Origin: Calliopum simillimum
Lineage: Eukaryota; Arthropoda; Insecta; Diptera; Lauxaniidae
Length of the DNA stretch: 64,000 bases
Direction of reading: 5' to 3'
Assembly: GCA_951812925.1 (NCBI GenBank)
Contig: OX638368.1
Location: forward strand, 150,770,492-150,834,491
The notes under the pieces are model-generated. The model made no database searches. It worked only from the letters and a program-made list of their open reading frames with translations, and had not been told where the DNA came from. The translations under genes and the position numbers were made by a program. Each line of letters opens with the position of its first letter. The first letter of the stretch is position 1. This document shows positions 33,433 to 45,744 of this stretch, piece by piece.

Positions 33433-36400
33433 CTATTGAAAAATCATTTTGTCATTTCGCTTCGTTTTTATGTTTTTAGGTTATGCAAATTTATCAAATT
33501 TTATGTCTATGTCAGATACATAGATGTCTGAAGCAATGATGTTTTTTTCATAATTCCATTATTCTTGTTGTTGCTGTTGTTGTTGGCTCATGTGCCAACT
33601 AATTGTTACAAGCAGAAAAATACTTTCTAATATTTTGACATGCGCTCAAAAATAAAATACAACAACAACAATGATTAAAAGTTGGCTTTAAACCAAATCG
33701 ATGAGATCGATTAAGCCACGTTAAGACCACAGCATGTGGTCCAAATTGTGTTGACGGTCTATGATGAAAAATTGAAACGTCTTCCGGAAAGTGTGGAAAA
33801 TTGCCAATGGCAGCGTAGTGAGAGTGTTTGTGGAAAAATTGTGTTGTGCTGAAAAACATTCGTTCGTCCACTGAGCCATAAAAGCGACAACAACAACAGC
33901 AGCAGCAGGTTGTTGCATGTGATGAACTAATTTATTATATGTTTTGACGGCATCCATTGATTAATTCACCTGCTTTGACAGTTTAAGCAAATTGTTTGTT
34001 ACACTGCTGTGTGTCAGATTGCATTTTCAATTATATTTGTTGTTGTTATTTTTTCTTTTAAATGTAAATGTTTCATATTCAATTTATGGCAGATTATTGC
34101 AATTCAGATGAAGTTTCAAATCTGTTGTTTGTTACGATTCAGTCAAAGTTTTGCGTTGCAAAATTTCTAAATGCTTTGAGTCTAAACAAATCTATGGAGA
34201 ACTATGCAGAAACATTTTTTTTAATAAAACTTTATTTTTTTTATGCTTTTATTAGACTCTTCGACGGTGAAAAATTTTTTCATATATTTTCGCGCAGATG
34301 TGCCTAGTGCTTTTTTGCATCAGAATAAAACTTTTAGTGCCTAGGAATCGAAATTCCGAGGAACTTTATTTTTTTTTCATAAAAATCTGAACCAGTCTAA
34401 TTTAGTTAAATGTGGACTTGTTTTTAATAAAAATTAAGGTTTTTTTTTGGTCGACTATGAACGATATTTCGTGTCAAGTATTTGGCAACACTGTCATCAC
34501 CTTCCGAGAACATATGTCTCGAGATATTCAGCAGTACAATTTGAACTTATGATGACACATTAATCAAACAATTTTTCAGATCGCACAAATTTTTTTAACC
34601 ATTTAACCATTTGAACATGTTTTCTGGCCAAAAGTACAAATATAATTTTTTCAAACATTATATAAACTGAGCTAATTTAAAAACATAAAAAAACATTATA
34701 AATTCATGAGTAAAATACATATTAAAAGCTCGAAATTTTCCAATATTTTCTCTCGCAAGTATTCACATTTGAAAAGCATACCCAAAACCTTATTTTTTAA
34801 GTGTTTAAAATTCGACTTTTGGACAACAAACCGGGCAAAATTTCCCACAGTGCATTGCTAAATCATCCGTTTCCCAAAATTTTATCAAAATCGATGAAGC
34901 CATGAAAAATCCTTAATAAATATCGTGCCATGGCGGTATATGTAAAACTAGAAAAATTTATGTTATACTTTAAAAAACAGAATTTGAAGCAATTTAATGG
35001 CATGTTGCTGATATTGATTTATGAACTTTGAATTAATTAATAAAACAAAAAATTTTATTTGGTGTTTCTCTGGTAATAAGGCAATATAAAAAAAGTGTTC
35101 ATGTTTTGTTTCCGATTAATTAGGGTTTAACAACATTGTAAATAACATTTTAATTAAGTGTGAAAATTTCGAATACAATTCGGTGCTGTTTGACTTTAGA
35201 TATCGCCGATACACAATAGAATTAGTCTGTCGTATATCATGTGGTTTTATTATTCATTCATTTTTGTATAAAAATAATTTTATAACAATGTTAAAACAGA
35301 AAAAAAAAAATTTATTGTTGGTTTTTGTTTTGTTGTTTAAATTGCTTTATTGTTTTTTAAGGTCTATTTAACAGCATACAATTAATTTTTGGGTCAGATG
35401 TCGGCAAAATGTGAAAGCAACTGAAATGTTGTCAAAAGGCTTAGTTGATTTTTAATAAAAAAAAAGAAATAATTGGTTTTTAATGCCAGTTGTAGCCCAG
35501 GAAAAAAACCTTTAAATGGCAAAAAAAAACCAGTTTTTATTGAATAACTTCTAAACGGTTACTTCAATGTGTACATATATGGCTTGTTTTTTGTAGATCC
35601 TGTAATAAAACCAGTATTTTCGAAACCTTAACGATTTTTAAAGAATAACTTTTAGAGCATGATTGGCTCCAAGAAAAATTTAATACGGAATACGGTGTAC
35701 AGAATCCAATTATCTTTTGAACGGTTTTTTAAGTTTTTTCGTACGACTCCTCGTTGAAGAGTATTCGCAATTTTAAAAGTAAGATATTTTAATATTAACT
35801 TATACGGAGCATTTACATATAAAAACTGTGCACAACTTTTTAAATTGGGTTATCTCCCAAACTATAACTATATATGTTACAAAATTGTGGAGAAAAAATT
35901 TTTCTGTAAAAGTTTGCGTTAGCAAAATATTTGCAAAAAACTGATTTTAACGATCTTTGAGCCTGAATAACTTTTTATGCGCACAAAAAACTTCAATGAA
36001 CTTTTTACACATAATTAAACATGCATAAATAAATATAATTCCGGTGAAAAAAATTCACTTGGAATTTTTTTGCAGAAATTTCTAATTTTCCTGGGCTATT
36101 GGTACAACTTGTAGTTTTGGAGATAAGTCAATATAAAAGTTATGAATATTTGTAATATAAATTATACGTATAAGGGCATCTTAAAATGTTTTACTTTTTA
36201 AATTGCGATAACTCTTTGACGAGCAATAAGATGTAATTTTTTCAACTCAACCATCAAGTAAACTTTGCATGAAAAAGAGAAAAAAATAGTTACAGCTACA
36301 ATTTTCAAACAATTTTGATAAATAATGTTTGGTTTTATTGAAAATTGTATGCACTTTATGAACAAATTAAAATTTATACACCTTACCTTTCAAAGTATAG

Positions 36401-36659
36401 CTTAAAAAAGTTAATCTGTTTGAATGTTTCTTTTTTTTTTATAAAAATATACTACTTAAAAAAAAAATAAAAATTATTTTAACCAACATTTTTTAAATTT
36501 AAAAATACTTCTGCATTTTTTTTTTAAAAGACCTCACCATAACTTTTTTTTAAATTACTTTAAATTAAAGCTTAATTTCTCAGCTTTAAGACTATATATG
36601 ACTCAAATGAGTCTCAGTCATTAAGTGAGAGTTGTCGGTTATTGGACGCCCACGGTTGG
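33433..36659. other. Non-coding DNA, partly repeat-like
   Basis: 33.5-34.0 kb has CAG/CAA runs. 35.5-36.4 kb contains recurrent phrases (AATAACTTCTAAACGG, TTATCTTTTGAACGG, GATAACTCTTTGACG) that suggest an old degenerate repeat, but I could not define a unit. Confidence 0.45.
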
Positions 36660-36669
36660 CATAAGAATT

Positions 36670-36880
36670 ATTTTACTCAAAAGAAAGGCATCTTACGAAA
36701 AAAGTGTAAAAGTCATAAACTGCTTAGAATCGCCCAAAGGACAAGAGAGAATTTTCTTGGAATTTTTGAATTTTGGAAACTTTTAAATTTTTTATATTTT
36801 TTGAAAATTGATTAAAAAAACATAAGCCTTACCAAAAAACTCCAAAAAGTTCACACGTATTCCTTTGGCATTTGGATAGC
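36670..36880. repeat. AGGCATCTTACGAAAAAAG repeat, copy 1
   Basis: TTTTACTCAAAAGAAAGGCA and TCTTACGAAAAAAGTGTAAA, then a TTTTTGGAA-type run. Related to 45450-45580 and 59470-59580. Confidence 0.65.
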
Positions 36881-38095
36881 TATTGCTTATGCATCTTCGA
36901 TTTATTTTTTCAATACCTACGTATCTGTTTACGTATATAATACCTAGATATACATATGAAAATTCACTTGGCTTTAAATATTTGACCTATATCTCATTTC
37001 ATTCAGTCATATCTAACGAACATAGAAAAAACGTAGTGATACAGCAATTCATGCAACACAGTAAATTTTCACGAAATTAAAAAAAACCTCTGAATTAAAG
37101 ACTTTTGAATAAAAATTCATAATGCATGACCCTGCTAAATGCAACATGAATTTATTGCAACAACTGCAGTTACATAAGCAGCACCGGCAAAGTTTACAAA
37201 AAATAAAAACTTAGAGAAATTAATCACGATATCAAAGACATTCAAAAAACTAAACCCAAATGACTTCAGTGAAAATACAAATCGGGCCAACAACAAAAAA
37301 ATATTCGACCTTGAAACAATGAATGCGGCTGCACATGTTAGTCTATATTTTGTCGATTTTTCATACCATAAAGTGCAGCTAAAACTGCTGCCATGTAGTG
37401 TGTAAGCGTGGAGAAGCATAGAAAAACAGATTAAACTTAAATTAAGATAATTTTTCATTCAGACACGAGTATGCGCCAAGAAGAAAAAAATTATATTAAT
37501 TGCTTTTTATGGGATTGCAAAATGAAATAAATAAATAAATGATTGACTGACTGACTGAGTGATGTGCTTACAAGACCCATTGAGTTATATCTCTGTTAAA
37601 AAGTGTTGTTTTGTTGATCATGATAAAAAAGCAAAATAACTACCAACACATAAAAGCCTCGAAAAGCAGGTAAAACCTCGAGAACTTTCGAGCTATCGAA
37701 AACAAAATCTAAAAATTTGTAAGAAACACAGCCTACGCAGGCCTCGAAAACTATTGATTTTTTCGTGGACTTAAGTCAACTTTTGTAGAGAGTGCCTAGA
37801 ACAAAATTATTTTTCTAGAAATTGGTTTTAATAATTTTCAATTGACACTCTCTAGTATTATTAAGACAATATTAATATTTTGGATACTACGAGTATTCGA
37901 TATATTTCATTATTTTTCAACATTTCTTGGCCTTTTTCAACTTTTTCTTGTACTTGTAGTATTTGATGCGTTTCGAATTTAGTGAACTATTTTTTAGTGA
38001 GATTTTTATGTATCGTTTAACCTCGCGTTCAGTGAAAAGGCATTTTGAAACTTTTTGTGTCATATTTTTTTTGATAGTAAATATTTCGCTTAATG
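36881..38095. other. Non-coding DNA
   Basis: A tetranucleotide run (AAATAAATAAATGATTGACTGACTG-like) lies near 37525-37558. The 107-codon minus-strand frame at 37135-37458 has a hydrophobic but unassigned product. Confidence 0.45.
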
Positions 38096-38630
38096 GGGCC
38101 ATGACTTTCTCAAATTCGATGTAGCGGGTCGACTGCGGTATGTTTATTTTAAGATGTTACTTCGAACAAAAAAAAAATCAATTGGATTAAAACTTAAGCG
38201 TCCTTTTGTGTTATGGTCTGTCAGACCACAGCATTAAAAACTATTTTTCTTAAATTTAAGATGCAACGGGTATTTATTAGGGTTATCGATTATACTACTT
38301 TTTTCCAGAATCGGTTTTGGGTTTTCCAAATAGTAAGAATTAGAAAAAAAAGTCGGTATCGAATTTCCAAGTTTAGGACAAACCGGGCATTTGGGGATTT
38401 TTGAAATTTTCTTCGAAAGCCTTTTTAAAATTTCTGAAATCTGGTGTCATTTTATTCAAAATTGTATGTGTTTTTCTACAATGCATAAAAATGGTTTTTA
38501 TTTAGTGAAGAGAAGGTACCTTTTCCCTTGAACGGTCATATATATCAAAGAATAATGCCATGATTTTCTCAAAACCGATGCAGTGAGTCGACTGCACCAT
38601 ATTTGACACATTTCAAGCATAAAAATAACT
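38096..38630. repeat. Direct repeat pair, GCCATGATTTTCTCAAA type
   Basis: A block including GCCATGACTTTCTCAAATTC, then GGGTCGACTGCGGTA, at 38098-38145 recurs in direct orientation with about 80 percent identity by eye at 38557-38610. Between them is TGGTCTGTCAGACCA (38215-38229), a perfect 15-nt palindrome around a central T. Confidence 0.6.
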
Positions 38631-39120
38631 GCAAAATAGATACATATCTTATCTGTCAGAACACAAAGAATGACTTATCACTTTTTGGGTTACCGCTAAG
38701 CGGAACGTCAAATATGAAATCCATAGATTATGTTCAGAAAAAAACGTAACTTTTAACAGTGTACCCATTAATTTAATATGATGTATTTTAAATAGATTTA
38801 CGTATTAAAACAATTGTTTGCATTATATACAATGCAAAAACTTTCGTACTATTAATTTAATAATATAAGTACTTTAATTTTAATTATTATATAATGTAAA
38901 GAAGTAATGATCTACTGATATAATGGTGAATCCTATAAGAGACAAGTTTAACTTGATGGTACTTTCTATAGATTCAATGATACGATTTTACAAAAAGTTG
39001 ATATTAATGACATATGCTTTTGAGTTAATGGTATGTCTTATAATATTTCAGAGCACTACATTTTGGAGTTACTCAATTTAAATATCTAAAGAATGACTCA
39101 TTAATGCAGAAATGCAATGC
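38631..39120. other. Non-coding DNA
   Basis: Very AT-rich (38800-38900). On the minus strand it lies just downstream of the candidate small gene and may include its 3' end. Confidence 0.45.
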
Positions 39121-39125
39121 AAATG

Positions 39126-39131
39126 TTTATT
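39126..39131 (-). terminator. Putative poly(A) signal
   Basis: AATAAA on the minus strand, 43 nt beyond the TAA at 39176-39174 that ends the candidate small ORF. Confidence 0.5.
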
Positions 39132-39173
39132 TTTTTTCTTTTGATCCATACCACAAACAGGTGTCTTACAATG

Positions 39174-39422
39174 TTAATTGCTGGCCGGATACAAAGCAAC
39201 AACACCAAATGCAATCTCACATGTGCCATCTTGTTTAACCTGGTGCAGCTGAAATTGAAACACAATTAACCTGGTTATAAGTGTAAGTAATAGAAAAACA
39301 AAACAAAATCGAAAAAACCTTCAAAATAGCTAAGAACTTGTTGCAATCACCTTAGCACCAGAATACATCAAGCAAACTTCATCCAGCAATTGTGGCACAC
39401 TGATCGTTGAACGTTGCCTCAT
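39174..39422 (-). CDS. Candidate two-exon small ORF (48 residues)
   Basis: Exon 39422-39351 (ATG then 23 codons), intron 39350-39249 (102 nt, GTGATT donor, TTTCAATTTCAG acceptor), exon 39248-39174 (24 codons plus TAA), joined in phase 0. Product pieces are MRQRSTISVPQLLDEVCLMY before the junction and LHQVKQDGTCEIAFGVVALY after it. The composition is balanced, unlike nearby chance frames. A TAA precedes the ATG in frame. A competing ATG in better context (39437) opens an 18-codon overlapping frame. An acceptor (ACCACCAG at about 39454) could join this to upstream exons. AATAAA follows at 39131-39126. No family recognised; it could be a small-peptide gene, a 3' portion of the exons at 39.7-40.0 kb, or a spliced non-coding RNA. 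Confidence 0.4.
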
Positions 39423-39709
39423 TTAAATTTACCATGGCTCTGCAATGTCTGGTGGTACAAAAAACAACAACAATAACGACAGCAACAAATAGAATTGCAA
39501 TGAGTATCAAATGCAAAAATAAATATTGCTACTGCACCAATATCAACAACAGCAACAACACATGACATAGTTGTTGTCTTTTTTTCACTCATAAATACCA
39601 TTAATCAAATGGGAGCTACTACAGCCTTAATTTAGATATATATGTACTTACAATGTACCAATGTACATACACACAAATGATACTAACACAACAACTTGAA
39701 TACAACCAA

Positions 39710-39992
39710 CTATTGCTTGGCGCACCCCATGCTGCCAAAAAGACCGGCTTGCTGGCAACACTTCTTTGTGCGCCGCATTTTTCTACGCAGAATCAAAAAA
39801 TTAACAATTTGTGCTGAAAATGTTAAAAGATTAATGGTCATTTTGATTACAAAAACATATTAATTAATTATGTTTTGCGTTAATTAAAAATTGATTTATA
39901 TAGAAACGATCCACTTACATTGATGATGTTTCTGATTCGCGCTTTTTAGTTACGCTAAATTCCAGTTTGTTGCCCAAATCTTTCGTTTCACT
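39710..39992 (-). CDS. Candidate spliced exons, basic C-terminal peptide
   Basis: Minus strand. The segment 39992-39919 is open and ends at a perfect GTAAGT donor. The intron 39918-39783 (136 nt) ends TTCTGCGTAG. Exon 39782-39710 then continues in frame to TAG. The joined product includes DLGNKLEFSVTKKRESETSS before the junction residue, then KMRRTKKCCQQAGLFGSMGC and a short tail. An alternative acceptor (AACATTTTCAG, about 39820) also keeps a different frame open through the same second exon. Another GTAAGT donor (about 39653) follows the stop. The 5' start is unresolved: the upstream ATG at 40007 hits an in-frame TGA after four codons. The vicinal cysteines and dibasic pairs could suit a secreted peptide, but I recognise no family. 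Confidence 0.35.
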
Positions 39993-40214
39993 TCATACAT
40001 GTGTCATAATTCTACTGATGATTTCGAACTTATCAGAATTTTATGAATACTTCTGAATGCCACTATTTTCTTAAAAAATTTGAAAGAGGCTGTCAAAACA
40101 GTGAGCTATAATTTTTTTAAAATTCTTATGAAGGTAATTTAGATGTTGCTCAACGTCGACTTATGATAAGTCTTGGCTTGATATGGTCTTGTGCGATATA
40201 TAAAATTTTTCATC

Positions 40215-40345
40215 TTGAATCAAAGTTAATAAAAAAAAATTCATATCAACCATATATTGTTTTTTTTTACTAAAATACGCACAAATAAAACTTGTTTTCG
40301 AAATATCACTCTAAATCTCTAAAGCTACATTTTGGGTCAAAACTC
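40215..40345. repeat. Unoccupied copy of the 6.1-kb host repeat
   Basis: ATCAACCATATATTG, a T run, ACTAAAATACGCAC and TTTTCGAAATATCACTC follow without interruption. At 6.1 kb the same sequence is split by the 690-bp MITE exactly at the T-run/ACTAAAATA junction. Confidence 0.75.
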
Positions 40346-40855
40346 GTTTCATAAAATCACTCAAGGAACAGTTTTCTGGAACATCTCATATGTACACTGT
40401 TTTTATTTGTCTTTTTCTCCCCTTTTCCCAAAAACTTTGTTATAATCTGTTAAAGTTGTCCACAAAAATATTATACGTCATTATTATTTAAGTCATTAAC
40501 CCATTCGAAGCAATTACCTAATTTTTCGAATTTTTTAATAAAAATTTACAGATTAAGTAGCTTATTTTATGCTCCTGAAAATGAAAATAAAGTTTTGTTT
40601 TGGGCCACCCTAGAAACTTTCCTAACATGATTTGGTTCTATATGGTACCATCGCTTTGGCGCACAATCAAACTTTGTAAAAAATAATTGGAAACAGTTTC
40701 AGTATAAATATTCGATATCATCGATCTCGGCTTCATCTCTTATTAGGCACATTAATTCTAGTGCGCGTTGAGCATTTTGCATTTTGAGAATATAGAATTT
40801 GATGTTGTATTGTTCATGAGAGCAAAATGAGAGTGATTTTGTCAGTGATGCTAAC
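40346..40855. other. Non-coding DNA
   Basis: No element or gene recognised. Confidence 0.45.
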
Positions 40856-40859
40856 TCAA

Positions 40860-41520
40860 TATTTTCCATATTTTTGGACTTTTAAGACTGTTTAAGATGT
40901 TTTTCAATATTTTTCAATTCTTTTTGACTTTTTTCGATACATTGAAAACTTTTCGATATTTGTTTTTATACTTTTACTGATTTCTTCAATGTTTTCCAAT
41001 ACTTTTGGATTTTTACCTACATAACAGGATGTTTTTCGATTATTATTTTTTTTTTTTTGACTTTTACCGGTATTTTGGATGTTTTTCTATAAACTTGAAA
41101 TTTACCGATGTATTTCAATATTTTCCTAAACTTTTGGGCCCTTTTCGATGTATTGAATGTTCGGTATATGCATTTGGCCGATTTCTTTAATATTCTCCAA
41201 TAGGATATAGGATGTTTATCGACATTTTTGGACATTCACCGATATTTAAGATGTTTCCCAATATTTTTCGGTACTTTTGGACTTCTACCGATTTCTTCGA
41301 TGAATTTCGATACTATTGGAAATTTATAGATATTTTGGATGTTTTTCCATACACTTGGACTCTTACCAGTTTCTTCGATATATTTCGATATTTTTTAATA
41401 CTTTTGAACTACTTATTACTGATATTTTAGAAGTTTTCCGATATTGTTCGACTTTTACCGATTTCTTCAATGTATTGTAATATTTTTCGATACTTTTGGA
41501 ATTTTACTGATAAAATAAAT
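40860..41520. repeat. Degenerate ATTTCGATA satellite
   Basis: Alternating units of the ACCGATTTCTTCGATG and ATTTTGGATGTTTTTCGATA types recur roughly every 80-95 bp as a pair (clear starts near 40975, 41280, 41362 and 41452), with strong drift between units. ORFs here (61-72 codons, FDIFRYF-like products) are by-products of the repeat. Confidence 0.75.
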
Positions 41521-41611
41521 ATATTGGAGCATCGGTTTGTGGCACATTGTTTTCAAAAATAAAAAAAAGTTTTCGTTATTAGCTATATAGTGTAATCTGG
41601 CTTTTTATTTA

Positions 41612-42693
41612 AACCCGTGCAACGCCGCACAGTGCGAAATTTGGGAGGCTTAGCGGAACTTTATTCAATTTTTGAAATACATAAAACGCATCAGATTATT
41701 AGTAATTTCGGTAGATTAATATCAGACCTCAAAAACCTCATACTCAGTTTGTTGAATAACCCTGCGAAACAACTGCAAAATGCACCTGAAACTTGCATTA
41801 CTTATTCATACATACTTTTTGACTATAGAAAGCTTTTCGATTTGTTTTAGTTTATAGATTGGTACATAAAAACGGTAAGTCGGTAGGACGCGAAAATTTT
41901 ATCATTTATTTCTTAATAAAATTGTCACTTACTGGCATTCAAATAATTGCAGAATCTTTTCTTACTCGTGTGTGATTTGTTTATGAAAATTGTGCTTTTT
42001 AAGAAGTTCATAAGATTCACATTTTCAACTTCATTGGATACTTTAAAAGGTGTTACCACAAATTGCCGTTTTGAAACTTACAAAATTTAAAAGGTAGGTT
42101 TATCCTCTACTGGAAACACAAATCATCTTCTGCGATATTTTGCGATCCTCTTTTAAACTAAACCTTTTCCAGAATGTCTTTGGAAATATCATATAACACC
42201 GAAATTTTATGAAAAACCAACATCGGACGCCATCGTTGGTTTTGTTTTGGATAAAAAAGGCTCACCAACACTAACATCTGACACTCTCTATAGTTTTAAG
42301 GTAACTGTTCGTACGCTAGTTTATAATATACAAAATAGATAGAGGGAATCCTCTCGAAATTTAGAAGCATTTCTGAATAAAAATGCAAGAAACAGCAAAT
42401 ACCCCTTTGGTTACCCTCTTCATTTTTTATGGTGTTTTGATAAGAAAATGGTTATATCTATCAAGTTTCATAGCGATATACGGTATGGGAGCAGAAATAC
42501 AACGTTTTAAGCATTTCCTTATATGCGGGGTATAATAACCCCTTGTATGATCCCCTTTAATTTTTGCATGGGGTTTTGCCAATTAAATATATATCCAAGT
42601 TTTAAGTTTCATAACTATAACTGCTATATGTGCTGAGATATGAATTAAGTTCCGCTAGACTCTGAAAATTTCGCATTGTGCGCCGGGTAAAAC
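41612..42693. mobile_element. CGCCGCACAGTGCGA-ended element
   Basis: CGCCGCACAGTGCGAAATTT at about 41622 followed by AGCGGAACTTTATTCA is matched inverted by AAGTTCCGCTAGACTCTG and AAATTTCGCATTGTGCGCCG ending near 42688. The interior carries no transposase. A third copy of the same terminus occurs near 54590. The superfamily is not assigned. Confidence 0.7.
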
Positions 42694-43184
42694 AGCTAGT
42701 AAAACATGCAAATTTAATATGTATGGTAGGACTGCAGTATATACCAGTCTACTTTGATTTTGAGAATTTGATATTAAAACTTTTGTAATGGTTTTAATTT
42801 GAATGTAAAAAATTAAAGTTGCTTTGGAATTTTGTTTCCAGGGCGCCAAAAGTTTTCTGTTAATGAAAATGAGCACCATCTAAAATTTGGTCCATTTCAG
42901 AAGACACTTAATGGATCCCAAAAAGTTTTATAACCGAAAAGAGCTGCTATGTAAATATGGATGAATTTTTTATCTCGAAATTTTTTATTTAACTGTTCGA
43001 ATCCGCAATTTATTTCTCCTTAAATTTTGTAATTTTGGAGACATTGCCCATTCCATTTTATATCAAAATTTTTCACAAATTGCAGATTTGAATGCACCAA
43101 AATGTACATGGTGCTTATTTGCATCAAAAGAAAAGTTTTGGTTCCCTGGGAATAAAATTTTAAGGCACTTTAGTGATAAACTGT
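42694..43184. other. Non-coding DNA
   Basis: Nothing recognised. Confidence 0.45.
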
Positions 43185-43232
43185 CATAATAATAGTCATA
43201 ATAATAGTCATAATAATAGTCATAATAATAGT
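43185..43232. repeat. 12-bp microsatellite, four copies
   Basis: CATAATAATAGT four times in a row without error. Confidence 0.97.
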
Positions 43233-43325
43233 TAATATTTGAAACAACTGGAGAGCTGCTCAAGTCAATTACGCACTTGCGGATGCGAAGCTCAGTAAGG
43301 GATGATTGAATGATTGATCATTGAA

Positions 43326-43384
43326 ATCAATTGTGATTTGAATTGCATTACAGTCCAATCAATCAATTGTGATTTGAATTGCAT
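43326..43384. repeat. Direct duplication of a 23-bp block
   Basis: An exact ATCAATTGTGATTTGAATTG plus CAT block at 43326 and again at 43362, period 36. Confidence 0.9.
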
Positions 43385-45406
43385 GAAAATTCTGCGGTCG
43401 AACCCTAAAGAAGCGGAAAGGTTAAACTATGTATTTTGACCTTGGAAGAATCACTTAAATGATTTAAGCTAGCGATACGAGATTTGCGCCAGCCTAATGC
43501 TATAAGCCAACTGAAAAAAAAACTTTTATATAGATGTTGCAACTAAATAAATCAAATAAAATAAATTTTTATTCTTTTAATTACTGCATTGTAATCGAAA
43601 AAAACAAGAAAATAAAAAAAATGCATTCGTCGTGAAAGTTGTTTCAAATGCAACTCCCTGAAAATGTCATTTGCGTTGAATTGCGTTGATCTTGATGTTG
43701 CACTGACTAAAGCTGTTGCTGTTGACTTGATATGGGGAGCAACCAGTCGAATTTTTATATTGCAATAATTTCTTATACTGTCAGAGAAAACTGTAGCAAC
43801 AACCAACTGCTGCCACAGAATTAAAGAAATGCTATCAAAATGCATTTGAAGACAAACGAAAGTGAACTTTTTGCGAATGCAATGACAAACACGAATGCAA
43901 TGCGACAGCAGCAGAAATACGGCAACACTGACTGACAACGTTTGTCAGTTATGGTAGCAACAGTTGCTGTTGTTGTTGCTGCTGCTGTTGGGTGTTGTTA
44001 TGTTTCATGTCCATAGCAATTGCTACCATTTGAAGAAAATTTACTTTTTTGTTTTGTTTTCTTTAACTGTGATATTTTGCTTTGATTTGTTGTGCTGTTG
44101 ACTATGAGATTTTTTCTGTGGGTTTTGTGTTGCAAAATAGAAATGAAAAAATTAAAACTAAAACGCAAAAATGAAGAAAAATTGCCTGTTAATGCGAAAC
44201 GGAAACAAAATCACAGCAACAAATCAAAGAAATCGAAAAAAAAAAAAAATATATATCATGCAATAAAAACTGTCAATAGCAATTTTTTTACTTTTTTTTT
44301 TTTTTTTTTTTTTTGCAAAAAAAGACACTTTCATGTATTTTCATTTGTAATTTAATTTTTTCTCAGCAGTAATGTTAATTGGTGGAAGTGGTTTGCAATT
44401 TGGCGGCTTCTTGCCCATTCCTTCCTTTAAAACTATATGACCGGCTTTCCGGTATAGCTCAATAGAATAGACTGCAAAACATTTAATTCAAAGCACATGG
44501 TATCAAGCCTATATGAATGAAATAAAAAAGTTTTCTTTTGCAAAAAAAATGTTTAAAAGTTTTTTCATGGATTGCTATTGTATGGTTAAATAAATTAACT
44601 TTTCCCTTGTCATTCTTGACACATTTACTTTTATCTGTTTTATTATAATCAAATTCCTTAGGATCTTGATGATTTCATGCTTGTTGACTATGCATTTAAA
44701 TTCGTTTTAACGACCAACAATTTGATGATGCTTCATCTATCAAATGTATGATTTTATTGCGATTTAAAATTTATCAGATGCATGTGATATCTGATTATTG
44801 ATCCGACAATTTCAAGATTGTGCCTGGCAGCTCGTTAATTAAAATGCACTTTTGGCACCTTTTTTGTGTGAATTGAGTTATAGATATGGGCTGTTTAAAT
44901 TATTTATTATATCTATTAAATGAATGTTATAAAAATTTAATAGCTAACTAAAATATCTTTTTATAGCAAATAATAAACTTTTCTTTTGAATGAAAGTGCG
45001 CAGCAAATTGATTAGATTTTTTATTAATATCTGTTTATTGGAAGAACTTTCTCTTAATTAAACCACACAACTTTAATGTGATCACTTTGATAAGGGGCTA
45101 AAAAACTTTAAATGACATAGCGAGAATTAACTCTAAGACTGTGAAATTTATATTGAATTAATAAAAAGATGGAGAAAATTTTTTAAAATTTAAAAATTTT
45201 TTTTTAATGTCAAGATACAGAGGCCGCGAAAAATATTGCTCTAAGTCGACTTAGGGCGTTTTTGCGCCCATCGCTTTTTTGAAAAGTTTGGGTCCTCAAA
45301 TATATGTGCACTTAATTTCAACTTCCAATTCCGATCTCAAAATGTGGAAGAGCAACATGTATATAGCGTTTGAATAGTTGCGTGCAAGAAGAGCGTAGTG
45401 AGACTT
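43385..45406. other. Non-coding DNA
   Basis: CAG/GTT runs at 43960-44000 and an A/T homopolymer cluster at 44236-44320. The 128-codon minus frame at 43552-43938 and the lysine-rich 87-codon frame at 44092-44355 have no domain and overlap the runs. Confidence 0.45.
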
Positions 45407-45743
45407 GGGGCGTTATTGCATAAATCAGTTCGCGGTAGAAAAAACGGTTTTTACTCAAAATAAAGGTGCCTAATGAAAAAAGTGTATATTGCAAAAAATA
45501 ACTAGAACCATCGAAAGAATACGTGTGACTTTTTTAAGAATTTTTTTGGAACATTTTAAAATTTTTCAAAATTTGGTCAAAAAAAAATGCACATGTATGC
45601 ATGTAAAGAAATAAAAACAAACGCACATTTGTAAATGTTTGAGGTTAAAGTATCATTAAAATCGGAACAGTTTTGCCGGTTTCCCAAACAAAATTTTAGC
45701 GTTACTCCATTGATAGTCAATTGGATTTATGCAATAACGCCCC
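45407..45743. mobile_element. MITE with GGGGCGTTATTGCATAAATC ends
   Basis: A perfect 20-bp TIR: GGGGCGTTATTGCATAAATC at 45407-45426 and its reverse complement at 45724-45743. The interior includes a copy of the AGGCATCTTACGAAAAAAG repeat (45465-45580). No TSD is evident. Confidence 0.85.
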
Positions 45744-45744
45744 A

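Noticed and set aside
39776..39820. QIVNFLILRRKMRRTKK, in an alternative splice frame, resembles homeodomain helix 3 in the spacing of basic residues
   Set aside because: The invariant Trp, Phe and Asn of helix 3 are absent, and the rest of a homeodomain is not upstream.
40972..41430. Open frames rich in F, Y, D and I
   Set aside because: Produced by the ATTTCGATA satellite.
43389..43400. GGTCGAACCCT resembling a tRNA T arm
   Set aside because: Upstream sequence is a duplicated AT-rich block with no cloverleaf.
44092..44355. Lysine-rich 87-codon frame
   Set aside because: Homopolymer-driven composition with no recognisable domain.
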